Assembly (NCBI GenBank): GCA_947453725.1
Contig: CANGHH010000002.1
Coordinates: forward strand, 186,001 to 250,000
DNA from: Betaproteobacteria bacterium
GTDB lineage: Bacteria; Pseudomonadota; Gammaproteobacteria; Burkholderiales; Burkholderiaceae_C
DNA: 64,000 bases
Direction: 5' to 3'
The notes beneath the pieces are model-generated. The model was not told where the DNA came from. It made no database searches and saw nothing but the letters and a program-made list of their open reading frames with translations. Below, piece by piece: positions 42,780 to 52,372 of this stretch (the first letter of the stretch is position 1; each line of letters starts with the position of its first letter). The translations under genes were made by a program, and so were the position numbers.

Positions 42780-43156
42780 CCGCCGCCAGCCGTCTTCGCG
42801 CGCCCTCGAGCGGCTTCACGCTGCTCGAAGTGCTGGTGGCGCTGGCCGTCGTGGCCATCGCGCTGGGCGCGGGCTTGCGGGCTGCCGGCGTGCTGACCGA
42901 CAACGCCGCGCGGCTGGGCGATGTCGTCGCTGCGCAGTGGTGCGCCGACAACCAGCTGACCGGGCTGCGCCTGGCGCGCAGCTTCCCGGGCGTCGGCGAT
43001 GCCGATTTCAGTTGCGAGCAGCTCGGCCGCAGCTACCCCGGCAAGCTGGTCACGCGGAGCACGCCGAACCCGAGTTTTCGCCGCGTCGATGCGCAGATCC
43101 GTGACACCGACGGGCGACTGCTGCTGACCCTGTCCACGGTGCTGGGGCGGCCATGA
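42776..43156 (+). CDS. gspI: Type II secretion minor pseudopilin GspI (GTG start)
   Basis: 126 residues from GTG 42776, overlapping the gspH stop (GTGA). The leader TAASRLRAPSSG is followed by G/FTLLEVLVALAVVAIALGAG. W-C-A-D-N-Q-L-T-G-L-R matches the WxxxNQ motif of GspI. It nucleates the tip complex with GspJ and GspK. Confidence 0.93.
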   Translation: MTAASRLRAPSSGFTLLEVLVALAVVAIALGAGLRAAGVLTDNAARLGDVVAAQWCADNQLTGLRLARSFPGVGDADFSCEQLGRSYPGKLVTRSTPNPSFRRVDAQIRDTDGRLLLTLSTVLGRP

Positions 43157-43896
43157 CGGGTGCGCCGCGGATCCCGGCGCGCCGCAGCAGCGACGGCTTC
43201 ACCCTGATCGAGGTGCTGGTGGCCTTGATGATCATGGCCATCCTGGCGACGCTGGCCTGGCAGGGGCTGGACGGCATCTTGCGGGCCCGCGAACGCAGCC
43301 GCACCGCCATCGACGCCACCGTGCGCCTGGCCACCGTGCTGACGCAGTGGGAGCAGGACCTGCGGTCCGTGGTCGACACCGGCGCGCTGGCCACGCCGCT
43401 GGCCTTCGACGGCATGACCCTGCGCCTGACCCGCCGCACCGACGCCGGCGTGATGCTGGTGGCCTGGGCGGTGCGCGGCGGGCTTTGGCAGCGCTGGACC
43501 AGCCCGCTAATGACGCATGTCGGCGAGGTGCAGGAGAACTGGGCGCTCAGCCAGGCGCTGCAGGGCCAGGAGCCCGGCCAGCTGACCGTGGCCGAGGAAG
43601 CCAGTCAGTGGCAGATCTATTTCAGCCGCGGCGGCCAGTGGACCAACGCGCAGTCCACGGGCGACTTGGCGCCAGCGGCTTCGACGGCAGCGGCGACAGC
43701 GCCCGCCGCTGCGTCTGCGCCGGCTGTTGCGGCTTCTGCCCCGGATGGCCCGGCCAGCGCGCCTGCGCCCCCGGCCCCGGCGGCACCGGGCGCTGTGCCC
43801 GTGGCGCGCGAACTGCTGCCGGATGCGGTGCGCCTGCAGATCACGCTGGGCGGCCAGGTCCTGACGCGCGACATCGCGCTGGGGGCGGGCGGCTGA
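43153..43896 (+). CDS. gspJ: Type II secretion minor pseudopilin GspJ with Ala/Pro-rich insert
   Basis: 247 residues. The leader ends SSDG, followed by G/FTLIEVLVALMIMAILATLAW. LTQWEQDLRSVVDTG and LTRRTDAGVMLVAW fit GspJ. Residues about 171-218 are an Ala/Ser/Pro-rich run absent from ordinary GspJ, followed by a normal-looking C-terminal strand VRLQITLGGQVLTRDI. ATG overlaps the gspI stop (ATGA). Confidence 0.93.
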   Translation: MTGAPRIPARRSSDGFTLIEVLVALMIMAILATLAWQGLDGILRARERSRTAIDATVRLATVLTQWEQDLRSVVDTGALATPLAFDGMTLRLTRRTDAGVMLVAWAVRGGLWQRWTSPLMTHVGEVQENWALSQALQGQEPGQLTVAEEASQWQIYFSRGGQWTNAQSTGDLAPAASTAAATAPAAASAPAVAASAPDGPASAPAPPAPAAPGAVPVARELLPDAVRLQITLGGQVLTRDIALGAGG

Positions 43897-44870
43897 TGGC
43901 CGGCTGGCGCCTTCGGCGGGCCGGCCAGCGCGGCGCGGCGCTGCTGCTGGCGATGATGATCCTGGCGCTGGTCACGACGCTGACTGCGGGCATGGTCTGG
44001 CACCAGCGGCGGGCGGTCCAGGTCGAAGCGGCCGAGCGGGCCCGCGTGCAGGCCGGCTGGATCCTGCGCGGCGCGCTGGACTGGTCGCGGCTGATCATCC
44101 GCGAGGATCTGCGCGCCGCCCAGCGGCGCGCCCATTTCTACACCTGGGGCCGTGACGCCTGGGGCACACCGCTGGCCGAGGCCTCGCTGTCGAGCTTCCT
44201 GGCTGGCGACAAGGACAACAACGCCGACGCCGGCCTCGACGCCGCCATCAGCGGCCTCATCGTCGATGCCCAGGCCCGGCTGAATCTGCGCGGGCTGGTC
44301 GACGCTTCGGGCAAGCCCATCGCGGCCCGCGTGCAGGGCTTGCAGCGCCTGTGCGATCTGCTGGGCGCGCCTGGCGACACCGCAACCCGCGTGGCCGCGA
44401 TGCTGTCGGCGTCGCTGGGGCCGCAGAACGACAGCGACGCGCGCGGCCCGCCGATCCGGCCCGAGCAGCTGAGCGACCTGGCCTGGCAAGGCCTGGACCC
44501 GGCCACCCTCGGCCGGCTGGCGCCGTATCTCGAACTGCTGCCCTTGCTGACGCCGGTCAACGTCAATACCGCGCCACGCGAGGTGCTGGTGGCCGCCATC
44601 GACGGCCTGGACACCGCCAACGCCGAGCGCCTGGTGCAGAGCCGCTTGCGTGTGCCCTTCGAAACGCTGGACGCTGTGCGCTCGGCGCTGGGCGCTGGCA
44701 TCCCGCTCGACGAGACCCGCGTCGGCGTGTCGTCCGCCTGGTTCGAAGTCTCCGGGCAACTGCGGCTGGACGAGCGTGTCGTCGAAGAGCGCTCTCTGGT
44801 GCAACGCGACGGCGACCGCGTGCTGGTGCGGCGGCGGGAGCGCCACAGTTTTGAGCTGGCGCCGCGCTGA
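43896..44870 (+). CDS. gspK: Type II secretion minor pseudopilin GspK
   Basis: 324 residues starting in TGATG with the gspJ stop. The leader MAGWRLRRAGQRG precedes AALLLAMMILALVTTLTAGM, with the GspK-type A-A-L-L instead of FTLIE. SGLIVDAQARLNLRGLVD, LLPLLTPVNVNTAPREVLVAAI and the helix-hairpin-helix-like region are diagnostic of GspK, which caps the pseudopilus with GspI and GspJ. Confidence 0.95.
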   Translation: MAGWRLRRAGQRGAALLLAMMILALVTTLTAGMVWHQRRAVQVEAAERARVQAGWILRGALDWSRLIIREDLRAAQRRAHFYTWGRDAWGTPLAEASLSSFLAGDKDNNADAGLDAAISGLIVDAQARLNLRGLVDASGKPIAARVQGLQRLCDLLGAPGDTATRVAAMLSASLGPQNDSDARGPPIRPEQLSDLAWQGLDPATLGRLAPYLELLPLLTPVNVNTAPREVLVAAIDGLDTANAERLVQSRLRVPFETLDAVRSALGAGIPLDETRVGVSSAWFEVSGQLRLDERVVEERSLVQRDGDRVLVRRRERHSFELAPR

Positions 44871-44957
44871 GCTTCGCCGGCCGCCACGCTACAGTCGGTG
44901 TTGTCCACCCTCGTCCGCAACGCCCGAATCCACCCCCGCCTGACCGCCAGCTTGCCG

Positions 44958-46208
44958 ATGTCCACCCTCGTGATCCTGCTCCCGCCGCGTGAGCGCCTGA
45001 CTGCCCGCGCCACGGCTCACGAGGCGGCGCCCGGCCTGCGGCTGCCGCCCGAATGGCGCTTCGTGTTCAGCGCCGACGGCCGCGCCGTGTCGCAGGCCGG
45101 CAACGCGGCAGCGGCGCTGTTGCCGCGAGCCGACCACAGCGTGCTGGTGCTGGCCGAAGCCGACGTCAGCTGGCACCGCATCGGCATCCCGAAGGCGCCC
45201 GCCGCGCGGCTGCGCGCGGCCTTGCTGGGGGTGATGGAAGAAGCCTTGCTGGAAGACGACGAAGCCTTGCATTTCGCGCTGGCGGCCGACGCGCTGCCCG
45301 GCCGCAAGGGCTGGGTCGCGGTGACCCACAAGCCGCGCCTGCAGGCCGCGCTGCAGGCCTTGGAGAACGCCGGGCTCGGCATCGAGCGCGTGGTCACTGC
45401 CAGCGTGCCGGGTGGGCTGGCGCGCGGCCACTTCTACACCCCTGAGGGCGCCGAGTCCGCCATGCCCTGCCTGGCGCTGGCCCAGCCCGATGGCGTGGTC
45501 TGCCTGCGGCTGCAGGGCAGTCTGGCCCGCGCGCTGCAGCCGGCCGAAGCCAGCAGCGTCAGCTGGACCGCCACACCGGCTGCGTCGGCCGCAGCCGAGC
45601 GCTGGCTCGGCGCGCCGGTGACGCTGATGACCGACAGCGAGCGCGCGCTGGAAGCCGCCGGCCCGGCCGGGTTGAATCTGCGCCAATTCGACCTCGCCGC
45701 GCGCCACCGGGGCCTGCGGGCGCTGCGTGAGGCCTTCAAGCGTCTTCGCAGCACCGAATGGCGCCCGGTGCGCTGGGGGCTGACGGCGCTGCTGGCCGTG
45801 CAGTTGCTGGGTCTTAACCTGCAAGCCTGGCAGCAGCGCCAGTTGCTGACTGCCAAGCGCGCGGCGATGGTCGATCTGCTGAAGGCCACCCACCCCGGCG
45901 TGCGCGCGGTGCTCGACGCCCCGCTGCAGATGGAACGCGAGACCGAGCGGCTGCGCGCGGCAGCTGGCCGGCCGGGTGACAAGGACCTCGAAGCGCTGCT
46001 CGGCGCCGCTGCCGGCGCCTGGCCCGACGGTCTGGGGCCGGCGCAGATGCTGCGCTTCGAAACCGGCCGCCTGACCGTTGCCGCCCCTGGCTGGTCCGAG
46101 CCCCAGATCACGCAGTTCCGCGACCGCCTTCGCGGCGCGGGCTACGGTGCCGATTTCAACGAGGGCCGGGTCACGGTCAGCCGCCTCGTCGCGCCGGGGG
46201 CTGCATGA
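44958..46208 (+). CDS. gspL: Type II secretion platform protein GspL
   Basis: About 416 residues from ATG 44958 (MSTLVILLPPRERL); an upstream in-frame GTG at 44898 is possible. The cytoplasmic actin-like domain recruits the ATPase GspE. A membrane span lies near WGLTALLAVQLLGLNLQAW, followed by a periplasmic ferredoxin-like domain (FETGRLTVAAPGWSEPQITQ, in the C-terminal 60 residues). The stop overlaps gspM. The family is divergent, so evidence is partly from position. Confidence 0.9.
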   Translation: MSTLVILLPPRERLTARATAHEAAPGLRLPPEWRFVFSADGRAVSQAGNAAAALLPRADHSVLVLAEADVSWHRIGIPKAPAARLRAALLGVMEEALLEDDEALHFALAADALPGRKGWVAVTHKPRLQAALQALENAGLGIERVVTASVPGGLARGHFYTPEGAESAMPCLALAQPDGVVCLRLQGSLARALQPAEASSVSWTATPAASAAAERWLGAPVTLMTDSERALEAAGPAGLNLRQFDLAARHRGLRALREAFKRLRSTEWRPVRWGLTALLAVQLLGLNLQAWQQRQLLTAKRAAMVDLLKATHPGVRAVLDAPLQMERETERLRAAAGRPGDKDLEALLGAAAGAWPDGLGPAQMLRFETGRLTVAAPGWSEPQITQFRDRLRGAGYGADFNEGRVTVSRLVAPGAA

Positions 46209-46726
46209 GCGACATCGGCAAGTCACCCCCAAGCACGACGGCCTGGCTGTCGGCGCTGGTGCCCGTACAGAAGGCTTGGCTGGGCCTGTCGCAGCGCGAC
46301 CGCCGGGGCGTTCTGCTGGCCGCCGCGGTGCTGGGCCTGTTCATCGTCTGGCGCGTCGGCGTGCAACCCGCCTGGCGCACGCTGGGCGTTGCGCCGGCCG
46401 AAATCGACGCGGTCGAGGTGCAATTGCAAGCCATGCAGCGCCTGGCGGCCGAGGCCACCGCCCTGCGCGCCATGCCCGCAGTGCCGCTGGAACAAGCCAC
46501 TGCTGCGCTGCAGGCCGCCACCGCCCGCCTGGGTGACCAGGCCAAGCTTTCGGTGCAGGGCGACCGCGCGGTGCTGACGCTGACCGGCATCGGCACCGGG
46601 GCCTTGCAGCTGTGGCTGACCGAGGCCCGCGCCGGTGCCCGCGCCCGTCCGGTCGAGGCCACGCTGAACCGCGGGCCGCAGGGCTACAACGGCACGCTGG
46701 TGCTCAGCCTGGGCGGCGGCGCATGA
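46205..46726 (+). CDS. gspM: Type II secretion platform protein GspM
   Basis: 173 residues. The N-terminal basic part (WLGLSQRDRRG) is followed by a single membrane span VLLAAAVLGLFIVWRVGVQPAW, a coiled-coil-like stretch (VEVQLQAMQRLAAEATALRAM) and a small periplasmic domain containing TGIGTGALQLWLTEARAGARARPVEA. W-R-V-G-V-Q-P-A-W matches GspM. It stabilises GspL. ATGA overlap with gspL. Confidence 0.92.
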   Translation: MSDIGKSPPSTTAWLSALVPVQKAWLGLSQRDRRGVLLAAAVLGLFIVWRVGVQPAWRTLGVAPAEIDAVEVQLQAMQRLAAEATALRAMPAVPLEQATAALQAATARLGDQAKLSVQGDRAVLTLTGIGTGALQLWLTEARAGARARPVEATLNRGPQGYNGTLVLSLGGGA

Positions 46727-47538
46727 TGCGCTGGGCGGTGACCGGCGCCCTGCTCGGCGGGACCGCCGTGGCCGTGGCCTGTGCGCCGGCAGCCTGGTTG
46801 GCCAGCGCCGTCGCCGCGGCCAGCGCCCAGCGCCTGCTGCTGGCCGACGCCCGCGGCACGGTCTGGCAGGGCTCGGCGGTGCTGGTGTTGGCTGGCGGCG
46901 CCGGCAGCCGCAGTGCCAGCGCGCTGCCGGGGCGTCTGCGCTGGACGCTGGGGCTCGACGGCCGGGCCCTCGGCGTGCGCGCGCAACAGGACTGCTGCAT
47001 CAACGGTGAACTGCGCCTGCGTGTCTCGCCGGGCTGGGGCCGAATCCGGCTCGAACTGCTCGCCGCGGGCCTCGCGGCCTGGCCCGGCGCCGACGCCGCG
47101 CTGGGCCAGTGGCCGGCGTCCTGGCTGGTCGGCCTGGGCGCGCCCTGGAACACCTTGCAGCCGACGGGCAGCCTGCAACTCAGCAGCCCTGGCCTGGCGA
47201 TCGAACAGGTGCAGGGCCGCTGGCTGTTCAGTGGCCGGGCCGACCTCGACGTGGCCAGCCTGGGGTCGCGGCTGTCGTCGCTGGATGTGCTGGGCAGCTA
47301 CCGGCTGAGCCTGAGCGGCGACGCCGCCCGCGGCGAGCTGCCGCACCTGCAACTGCGCACCCGCAGCGGCGCACTGCAACTCACCGGCGACGGCCAGTGG
47401 ACGCTGGACGGCTCGGCGGCCCAGCTGCACTTCAACGGTTCGGCTGCTGCCGCACCGGGCGCCGAAGAAGCCCTCGGCGGATTGCTCAACATCATCGGCC
47501 GGCGCCAGGGCGCGCTGTCGGTCATTTCCATCGGATGA
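46723..47538 (+). CDS. gspN: Type II secretion protein GspN
   Basis: 271 residues. An N-terminal membrane span (TGALLGGTAVAVACAPAAWL) is followed by SAQRLLLADARGTVWQGSA, the GspN family start, and a beta-rich domain ending in [11 protein letters not shown]. GspN is an accessory component found in only some type II systems, including many betaproteobacterial ones. ATGA overlaps join it to gspM and gspD. Confidence 0.9.
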   Translation: MMRWAVTGALLGGTAVAVACAPAAWLASAVAAASAQRLLLADARGTVWQGSAVLVLAGGAGSRSASALPGRLRWTLGLDGRALGVRAQQDCCINGELRLRVSPGWGRIRLELLAAGLAAWPGADAALGQWPASWLVGLGAPWNTLQPTGSLQLSSPGLAIEQVQGRWLFSGRADLDVASLGSRLSSLDVLGSYRLSLSGDAARGELPHLQLRTRSGALQLTGDGQWTLDGSAAQLHFNGSAAAAPGAEEALGGLLNIIGRRQGALSVISIG

Positions 47539-49724
47539 ACATGAAGACGCAACACCACGCCCACGCCCACGCCCCGGCTCACCGGCGCAAGGCTGCGATC
47601 CGCGGCTGGACGCTGGCGGTCGCCGCAATGGCCGGTCTGGCCCCGGCGCTGCCGGCGGCGGCGCAGACCCTCGCGGCGAAGTCGCGCGCACCGGTGACGG
47701 TCAACTTCGTCAACGCCGACATCGAAGCCGTGACGCGCGCTTTCGCGGCCATGATCGAGCGCGCCATCCTCGTCGACCCGCGCGTCAAGGGCACCATCAC
47801 CGTCTACAGCGAGCAGCCGCAAAGCGTGCGCGATGCCTGGCAGTCCTACCAGTCGGCGCTGCGCGGCCTGGGTTTCGCGGTGGTCGACAGCGGCGGCCTG
47901 CTGAAGGTGGTGCCCGAGTCCGACGCCAAGCTGCAGACCAGCACCGTGTCGGTGGGCGAGGTCGCCGTGCGCGGCGACCAGGTCATCACGCAGATCTTTT
48001 CGCTGCGTTACGAGAACCCGAACAACCTGGTGGCCGTGCTGCGCCCGCTGATCAGCGCCAACAACACCATCAACGCCAACCCGGGCAACAACGCCCTGGT
48101 CATCACCGACTACGCCGACAACCTGCAACGCATCGCCAAGATCATCGCGGCGCTGGACGTGCCCAGCGGCACCGACGTCGAGATCGTGACCTTGCAGCAC
48201 GCCGTCGCGGCCGATCTGGCGCCGCTGGTGCAGAAGCTCAGCGACGGCGCGGGCGGCGCGGCGGTGCCCGGTGCGCCGGCTGGCGGCGGCAGCGCCACCG
48301 TGGTTGCCGATACGCGCAGCAACTCGCTGATCATCCGCGCCGGCAACGCCGCGCGGCTGGCCTCGCTGCGCGCCACCATCGCGCGCCTGGACCGCCCCAG
48401 CACGCTGATCGGCCCCAGCGGTGGGATGTGGGTGGTGCACCTGAAGAATGCCGATGCCGCACGGCTGGCGAGCGTCGTTCGCGCGGCCTTCGGCGCCATC
48501 AGCAGCCCTGGCGCGAGCGCTGGCGGCGTCGGCGCCTCGGCGGCGGTCGGGATGGCCGTTGCGGTGGGCATACCCGGCGCCGGCCAGCCGGCTGGCGGCG
48601 CTGCTTTGAGCGGTGCCGCCCAGCCTTCGACCGGCGGCTTCATCCAGGCCGATCCGGCGACCAACTCGCTGGTCATCACAGCGCCCGAGCCGCTTTACCG
48701 GCAGGTCCGCGCACTGATCGACCAGCTCGACACCCGGCGCGCCCAGGTCTACATCGAAAGCATGATCGTCGAGGTCTCGGGCGACAACTCGGCCGACTTC
48801 GGCTTCCAGTGGCAAGGGCTGCTCGGCAAGGCCGGTGACAAGCTCGGCCTGGTCGCTGGCACCAACTTCGCGACCAGCGCCAGCCCGAGCATCATCGACA
48901 TCAACACGAACGCCGCCAAGGGCAGCATCAACCTCGGTTCGGGCCTGAACCTGGGCCTGCTGCAGTCGATCAACGGCGTGGTCTCGCTGGGCGCGATCGC
49001 GCAGGCGCTGCAGTCGGTGGCCAACACCAACATCGTGTCGACGCCCAATCTGGTGACGCTGGACAACGAGGAAGCCAAGATCGTCGTCGGCCAGAACGTG
49101 CCTTTCATCACCGGCCAGTTCACCAGCACCGGCACGGCCACGACCAGCCCTTTCCAGACCATCGAACGCAAGGACGTCGGCATCACGCTGCGCATCAAGC
49201 CGCAGATCGGCGAGGGTGGCGCCATCCGCATGCAGCTGTTCCAGGAACAGAGCTCGGTGCTGGCCACCACCGCCGCCGGCACCAGCAACGCCGGCCCGTC
49301 GACCGCCAAGCGCAGCATCGAAGGCACGGTGACAGTGGACGACGGCCAGATCCTGGTGCTGGGCGGGCTGATCGAGGACAACGTCAGCGTCAGCCAGAGC
49401 AAGGTGCCGCTGCTCGGCGACATCCCCTGGCTCGGCCAGCTCTTCCGCAGCGAAAGCCGCGAGCGCAAGCGCACCAACCTGATGGTTTTCCTGCGGCCGA
49501 TCGTGATGCGCGACGCCGACAGCTCGGCGCGCTTCTCGCAGGACCGCTACGAGCAGATCCGCAGCCAGCAGCAGCTGCTGGCGCCTGCGGCCAACCCGCT
49601 GCTGCCCATCGACGGCGCGCCCCTGCTGCCCTTGTTGCCGCCGAAGAAGGTCTCCGACCCGTCGCTGGCCACGCCGCCCGCGACGCCGGCCGACGCCACC
49701 ACCCCGGCTGCCCCGACCCGCTGA
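47535..49724 (+). CDS. gspD: Type II secretion secretin GspD
   Basis: About 729 residues. The start ATG 47535 overlaps the gspN stop; ATG 47541 is an alternative. A His/Ala-rich head ([12 protein letters not shown]) precedes a signal peptide ending PAAAQT. The N0 domain contains [20 protein letters not shown]1-N3 repeats include [15 protein letters not shown] and [15 protein letters not shown], and a Gly/Ala-rich insert sits in N3. The secretin core has [12 protein letters not shown] and [14 protein letters not shown]. It forms the outer-membrane exit channel. Confidence 0.97.
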   Translation: MNMKTQHHAHAHAPAHRRKAAIRGWTLAVAAMAGLAPALPAAAQTLAAKSRAPVTVNFVNADIEAVTRAFAAMIERAILVDPRVKGTITVYSEQPQSVRDAWQSYQSALRGLGFAVVDSGGLLKVVPESDAKLQTSTVSVGEVAVRGDQVITQIFSLRYENPNNLVAVLRPLISANNTINANPGNNALVITDYADNLQRIAKIIAALDVPSGTDVEIVTLQHAVAADLAPLVQKLSDGAGGAAVPGAPAGGGSATVVADTRSNSLIIRAGNAARLASLRATIARLDRPSTLIGPSGGMWVVHLKNADAARLASVVRAAFGAISSPGASAGGVGASAAVGMAVAVGIPGAGQPAGGAALSGAAQPSTGGFIQADPATNSLVITAPEPLYRQVRALIDQLDTRRAQVYIESMIVEVSGDNSADFGFQWQGLLGKAGDKLGLVAGTNFATSASPSIIDINTNAAKGSINLGSGLNLGLLQSINGVVSLGAIAQALQSVANTNIVSTPNLVTLDNEEAKIVVGQNVPFITGQFTSTGTATTSPFQTIERKDVGITLRIKPQIGEGGAIRMQLFQEQSSVLATTAAGTSNAGPSTAKRSIEGTVTVDDGQILVLGGLIEDNVSVSQSKVPLLGDIPWLGQLFRSESRERKRTNLMVFLRPIVMRDADSSARFSQDRYEQIRSQQQLLAPAANPLLPIDGAPLLPLLPPKKVSDPSLATPPATPADATTPAAPTR

Positions 49725-49725
49725 C

Positions 49726-51147
49726 ATGGCCAACCGCCACCTGCTGCCCTACGCCTACGCCAAGGCCAACACCCTGCTGCTGGAAGACGACGGCGAGCAG
49801 CTCCTGCTGTGGGCCGGCGAAACCACGCCGACGGCCGCCTTGAGCGAAGTCACGCGCTTGTTCGATGTCGGCCGTTGCGAGCGCGAAGCCAGTGCCACGC
49901 TGGGCCAGCGCATCGCCGTGGCCTATGCCGGCGGCGAGAGCAGCGCCGCGGCGGTGATCGGCGAAGTCGAAAGCGGTGTCGACCTCAGCCGGATGATGCA
50001 GGAGCTGCCGGCCGTGGAAGACCTGCTGGAGGCCGCCGACGACGCACCGATCATCCGCATGCTGAACGCGCTGCTGACGCAGGCCGCCAAGGACGGCGCC
50101 AGCGACATCCACATCGAACCCTACGAGCGCAGTTCCAGCGTGCGCTTCCGGGTCGACGGCACGCTGCGCGAGGTGGTGCAGCCGAACAAGGCGCTGCACG
50201 CCGCGCTGATCAGCCGGCTGAAGATCATGGCCGAGCTCGACATCGCCGAGAAGCGCATGCCGCAGGACGGCCGCATCTCCCTGCGCATCGGCGGCCGGGC
50301 CATCGACGTGCGCGTCTCGACCTTGCCGTCTTCGCACGGCGAGCGCGCCGTGCTGCGCCTGCTGGACAAGGCCGAATCGCGCTTCACGCTGGAAGGCCTG
50401 GGCATGGACGGCGAGGTGCTGGAGCGCTACGCGCGGTTGATCCAGCAGCCGCACGGCATCCTGCTGGTGACCGGCCCGACGGGCTCGGGCAAGACCACCA
50501 CGCTGTACGCCAGCCTGGGCCGCGTCGACACCGCCACCACCAACGTGCTGACCGTGGAAGACCCGGTGGAATACGAGCTGACCGGCATCGGCCAGACCCA
50601 GGTCAACGCCAAGATCGACCTGACCTTCGCCAAGGCCCTGCGGGCCATCCTGCGCCAGGACCCCGACGTCATCATGATCGGCGAGATCCGCGACTACGAG
50701 ACGGCACAGATCGCCATCCAGGCCAGCCTGACCGGTCACCTGGTGCTGGCCACCATCCACACCAACGATGCGCCGTCCTGCGTGACGCGGCTGATCGACA
50801 TGGGCGTCGAGCCTTACCTGCTGTCGAGCAGCCTGCTGGGCGCGCTGGCCCAGCGCCTGGTGCGCAAGCTGTGCACGGCCTGTCGCCGCCAGGACGGCGA
50901 AGGGCGCTGGCACCCGGTGGGTTGCCCGCAGTGCAGCGGTACCGGCTACAAGGGCCGCACCGGCGTCTACGAGCTGATGGTGGTCGATGAACAGGTGCAG
51001 ACGCTGATCCACAGCCGGGCCGCCGAGCAGGATCTGGCAGCGGCCGCGCGCGCGGCGGGCTTGAAGTCGATGCGCGAGGACGGCGACCGCCTCGTCAGCC
51101 AAGGTTTGACCTCCGCCGAGGAAGTCATCCGCGTGACCCGAGACTGA
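49726..51147 (+). CDS. gspE: Type II secretion ATPase GspE
   Basis: 473 residues. A cytoplasmic hexameric ATPase that drives pseudopilus growth. The N-terminal domain binds GspL. Motifs: DIHIEPYE, Walker [11 protein letters not shown], Asp box [10 protein letters not shown], Walker [17 protein letters not shown], His box [14 protein letters not shown] zinc-binding four-cysteine module [20 protein letters not shown] is present, as in canonical GspE. It begins one base after the gspD stop. Confidence 0.97.
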   Translation: MANRHLLPYAYAKANTLLLEDDGEQLLLWAGETTPTAALSEVTRLFDVGRCEREASATLGQRIAVAYAGGESSAAAVIGEVESGVDLSRMMQELPAVEDLLEAADDAPIIRMLNALLTQAAKDGASDIHIEPYERSSSVRFRVDGTLREVVQPNKALHAALISRLKIMAELDIAEKRMPQDGRISLRIGGRAIDVRVSTLPSSHGERAVLRLLDKAESRFTLEGLGMDGEVLERYARLIQQPHGILLVTGPTGSGKTTTLYASLGRVDTATTNVLTVEDPVEYELTGIGQTQVNAKIDLTFAKALRAILRQDPDVIMIGEIRDYETAQIAIQASLTGHLVLATIHTNDAPSCVTRLIDMGVEPYLLSSSLLGALAQRLVRKLCTACRRQDGEGRWHPVGCPQCSGTGYKGRTGVYELMVVDEQVQTLIHSRAAEQDLAAAARAAGLKSMREDGDRLVSQGLTSAEEVIRVTRD

Positions 51148-51157
51148 CCCCGCGTCC

Positions 51158-52372
51158 ATGCCCGCCTACCGTTACGAGGCCCTCGACGCCGCCGGCAAGT
51201 CGCAAAGCGGCCTGCTGGAAGCTGACAACGCCAAGGCCGCGCGGGCGGCGCTGCGCGGGCGCGAGCTGGTGCCGCTCAGCGTCACCACGGTCACGATGGG
51301 GCCGCAGGACACCGCTTCGGCGCGCTTCACGCGGCGGGTCTTTTCAGCCACCGGCTTGACGGTCTGGACGCGGCAACTCGCTGGCCTGGTGGGCTCGGGC
51401 CTGCCGCTGGAGCGTGCGCTGACCTCGCTGTCCGAAGAAACCGAAAACCCGCGCCAGCGCGAACTGGTAGCCCACCTGAAGAGCGAGGTCAACGCCGGCA
51501 GCGCCTTCGCGCGCGCGCTGGCCACGGCGCCGCGTGAATTCGACGAGGTCTACCGCGCCGTGGTCGCCGCCGGCGAGCAAAGCGGCGCGCTGGGCCCGGT
51601 GCTGGAGCGCCTGGCCGACGACCTGGAGCAGCGCCAGGCGCTGCGCAGCAAGGTCATCGGCGCGATGCTCTACCCGGCCATCGTGTCGCTGGTGGCGCTG
51701 GCCATCGTGGTCATCCTGCTGACGTATGTGGTGCCGCAGATCGCCGGCGTCTTCACCAGTTCCAAGCGGGCGCTGCCGACGCTGACCGTGGCCATGCTGG
51801 CGCTCAGCGCCTTCGTGCGGCAATGGGGCTGGGCGGTGGCGCTGCTGGCCGCCGGCGGCGCCCTGCTGCTCAAGCTGGCGCGGCGCGGCGAGGCTTTTCG
51901 CGAACGCAGCGACGCGGCCTTGCTGCGCCTGCCCTTCGTCGGCCGGCTGGCCCGCGGCTACAACGCGGCGCGCTTCGGCGGCACGCTGGCGATGCTGGCC
52001 GGCGCCGGCGTGCCGATCCTGAAAGCCCTGCAGGCCGCCGCGGAAACCCTGGGCAACCGCGCGATGCGCGCCGACGCGATGGACGCGCTGGTGCAGGTGC
52101 GCGAAGGCGCGCCGCTGGCCAGTGCGCTGGCCGGCAAGAAGCGCTTTCCGGGCCTGCTGGCGATGTTCGCTCGGCTGGGCGAGCAGACCGGGCAATTGCC
52201 CGAGATGCTGCTCCGCGCCTCGGTTCAGCTGTCGGCCGAAGTGCAGCGCCGGGCGATGGCGGCGGCGACCATCCTGGAGCCGCTGCTCATCGTCGTGATG
52301 GGCATCGTCGTCGTGCTGATCATGCTGGCGGTGCTGATGCCGATCATCCAGCTCAACACCTGGGTGAAATGA
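51158..52372 (+). CDS. gspF: Type II secretion inner-membrane protein GspF
   Basis: 404 residues. The platform protein has two GspF domains: LTVWTRQLAGLVGSGLPLERAL with FYRAV-like YRAVVAAGEQSGAL, and ARFGGTLAMLAGAGVPILKAL with FARLGEQTGQLPEML. Three membrane segments are visible, with YPAIVSLVALAIVVILLTYVVPQI the first. The C-terminal span ends IIQLNTWVK. Its stop overlaps the start of the serine hydrolase gene. Confidence 0.97.
   Translation: MPAYRYEALDAAGKSQSGLLEADNAKAARAALRGRELVPLSVTTVTMGPQDTASARFTRRVFSATGLTVWTRQLAGLVGSGLPLERALTSLSEETENPRQRELVAHLKSEVNAGSAFARALATAPREFDEVYRAVVAAGEQSGALGPVLERLADDLEQRQALRSKVIGAMLYPAIVSLVALAIVVILLTYVVPQIAGVFTSSKRALPTLTVAMLALSAFVRQWGWAVALLAAGGALLLKLARRGEAFRERSDAALLRLPFVGRLARGYNAARFGGTLAMLAGAGVPILKALQAAAETLGNRAMRADAMDALVQVREGAPLASALAGKKRFPGLLAMFARLGEQTGQLPEMLLRASVQLSAEVQRRAMAAATILEPLLIVVMGIVVVLIMLAVLMPIIQLNTWVK

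Noticed and set aside
47298..49733. An 811-codon open frame on the minus strand
   Set aside because: Antisense shadow of gspD, low complexity, no motif or ribosome-binding site.
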